From a bacterium (GTDB taxonomy: Bacteria; Omnitrophota; Gorgyraeia; Gygaellales; Profunditerraquicolaceae): a DNA stretch of 12,309 bases. Numbering within the stretch: position 1 is the stretch's first letter; each line of letters begins with the position of its first letter. Position numbers and translations under genes: made by a program. Of the stretch, positions 12,023 to 12,309 are shown piece after piece. A model generated the notes under the pieces. That model was not told the DNA's origin, did no database searches, and saw only the letters and a list, made by a program, of their open reading frames with translations. The stretch is from assembly GCA_004298075.1 (NCBI GenBank), contig SCRK01000065.1:1-12309 (forward strand), written 5' to 3'.

Positions 12023-12309
12023 TACTGGAAACCGTTAATGTCGGGCCGATGCAGGTAAATTGTTATATACTTGCCTGCGCGGAGGGTAGAGGCGCTGTCA
12101 TTATAGACCCCGGAGACCAGCTGCGTAAGATAAACGCGGTTTTAGAGAAACATAAACTGCGCCCCGCGATGGTGATCAATACCCATGGACATTATGATCA
12201 TATCGGCTGCGATGATAAATTCGGGGTGCCGGTTTACGCGCATAAGCAGGAGGTAGCCATGCTCACCGACCCCGGCTTAAATCTTTCCGCTTCTTTTTCC
12301 CGGGCCTAT
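12019..12309 (+). CDS. Metallo-beta-lactamase-fold hydrolase (glyoxalase II-like), 5' part
   Basis: The first 97 codons of an MBL-fold hydrolase that runs off the window. The start MILETVNVGPMQVNCYI, the strand ending in IIDPGD (28-33) and the metal motif THGHYDHIG (55-63, with H56, H58, D60 and H61) match the small YcbL/glyoxalase-II-like hydrolases found in many bacteria. These cleave thioesters or related substrates. The exact substrate cannot be assigned, and the later metal ligands are not in view. The ATG overlaps the lipoprotein stop by ATGA. Confidence 0.92.
   Translation, partial: MILETVNVGPMQVNCYILACAEGRGAVIIDPGDQLRKINAVLEKHKLRPAMVINTHGHYDHIGCDDKFGVPVYAHKQEVAMLTDPGLNLSASFSRAY

Noticed and set aside
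1..12309. CRISPR array or multi-gene defence system
   Set aside because: No regularly spaced repeats, cas genes or nuclease/helicase clusters; the only defence-like unit is the small toxin-antitoxin pair.

Overview
The window looks like chromosomal DNA of an uncultured, Gram-negative-type bacterium, most plausibly a member of the Omnitrophota (candidate phylum OP3). That placement is inferred from the style of the secreted protein at 8508-9239 (a signal peptide followed by a Tyr/Pro-rich segment and 'GIGTT-P' repeats, which I associate from memory with Omnitrophota genomes) and from the gene mix. It is not proven by a phylogenetic marker. Coding density is high and many genes join by 4-nt ATGA overlaps. 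Most genes are on the + strand.

Layout. (1) 1-1653: the 3' end of rimO, then pgsA and pgpA, two consecutive steps of phosphatidylglycerol synthesis, all coupled by ATGA overlaps. (2) 1614-2638, minus strand: pncC (CinA C-terminal amidase family) followed by thpR (2H phosphoesterase). ThpR runs 40 nt into the 3' end of pgpA. (3) 2637-2811: a GC-rich, non-coding, MITE-like element with roughly 45-nt imperfect terminal inverted repeats, lying directly against the pncC start codon. (4) 2828-7649: a sigma70-type promoter, an FMN riboswitch with an intrinsic terminator, then ribBA-ribH-nusB-PHP phosphoesterase-ribD-ribE. This is a full riboflavin operon with nusB and a PHP-family phosphoesterase embedded in it. 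(5) 7646-9239: an accessory-looking stretch with a ribbon-helix-helix/RelE-type toxin-antitoxin pair under its own promoter and palindromic operator, a tRNA-Pro(GGG) gene flanked by several strong inverted repeats, and a secreted protein with two GIGTT-P repeats and a Cys-rich C-terminal domain resembling a C-type lectin. (6) 9252-12309: acyP, ligA, a small lipoprotein and the start of a metallo-beta-lactamase-fold hydrolase.

How it fits together. RibBA makes both riboflavin precursors (from GTP and from ribulose 5-phosphate), RibD does deamination and reduction, RibH makes lumazine and RibE makes riboflavin. The riboswitch should shut the whole set down when FMN is plentiful. The one riboflavin step with no classical gene here is dephosphorylation of the pyrimidine intermediate, and the embedded PHP phosphoesterase is a plausible, untested candidate for it. 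I see no CRISPR array, insertion-sequence transposase or rRNA. The most interesting unexplained structures are the inverted-repeat element at 2637-2811, the hairpins around the tRNA and the secreted lectin-like protein.
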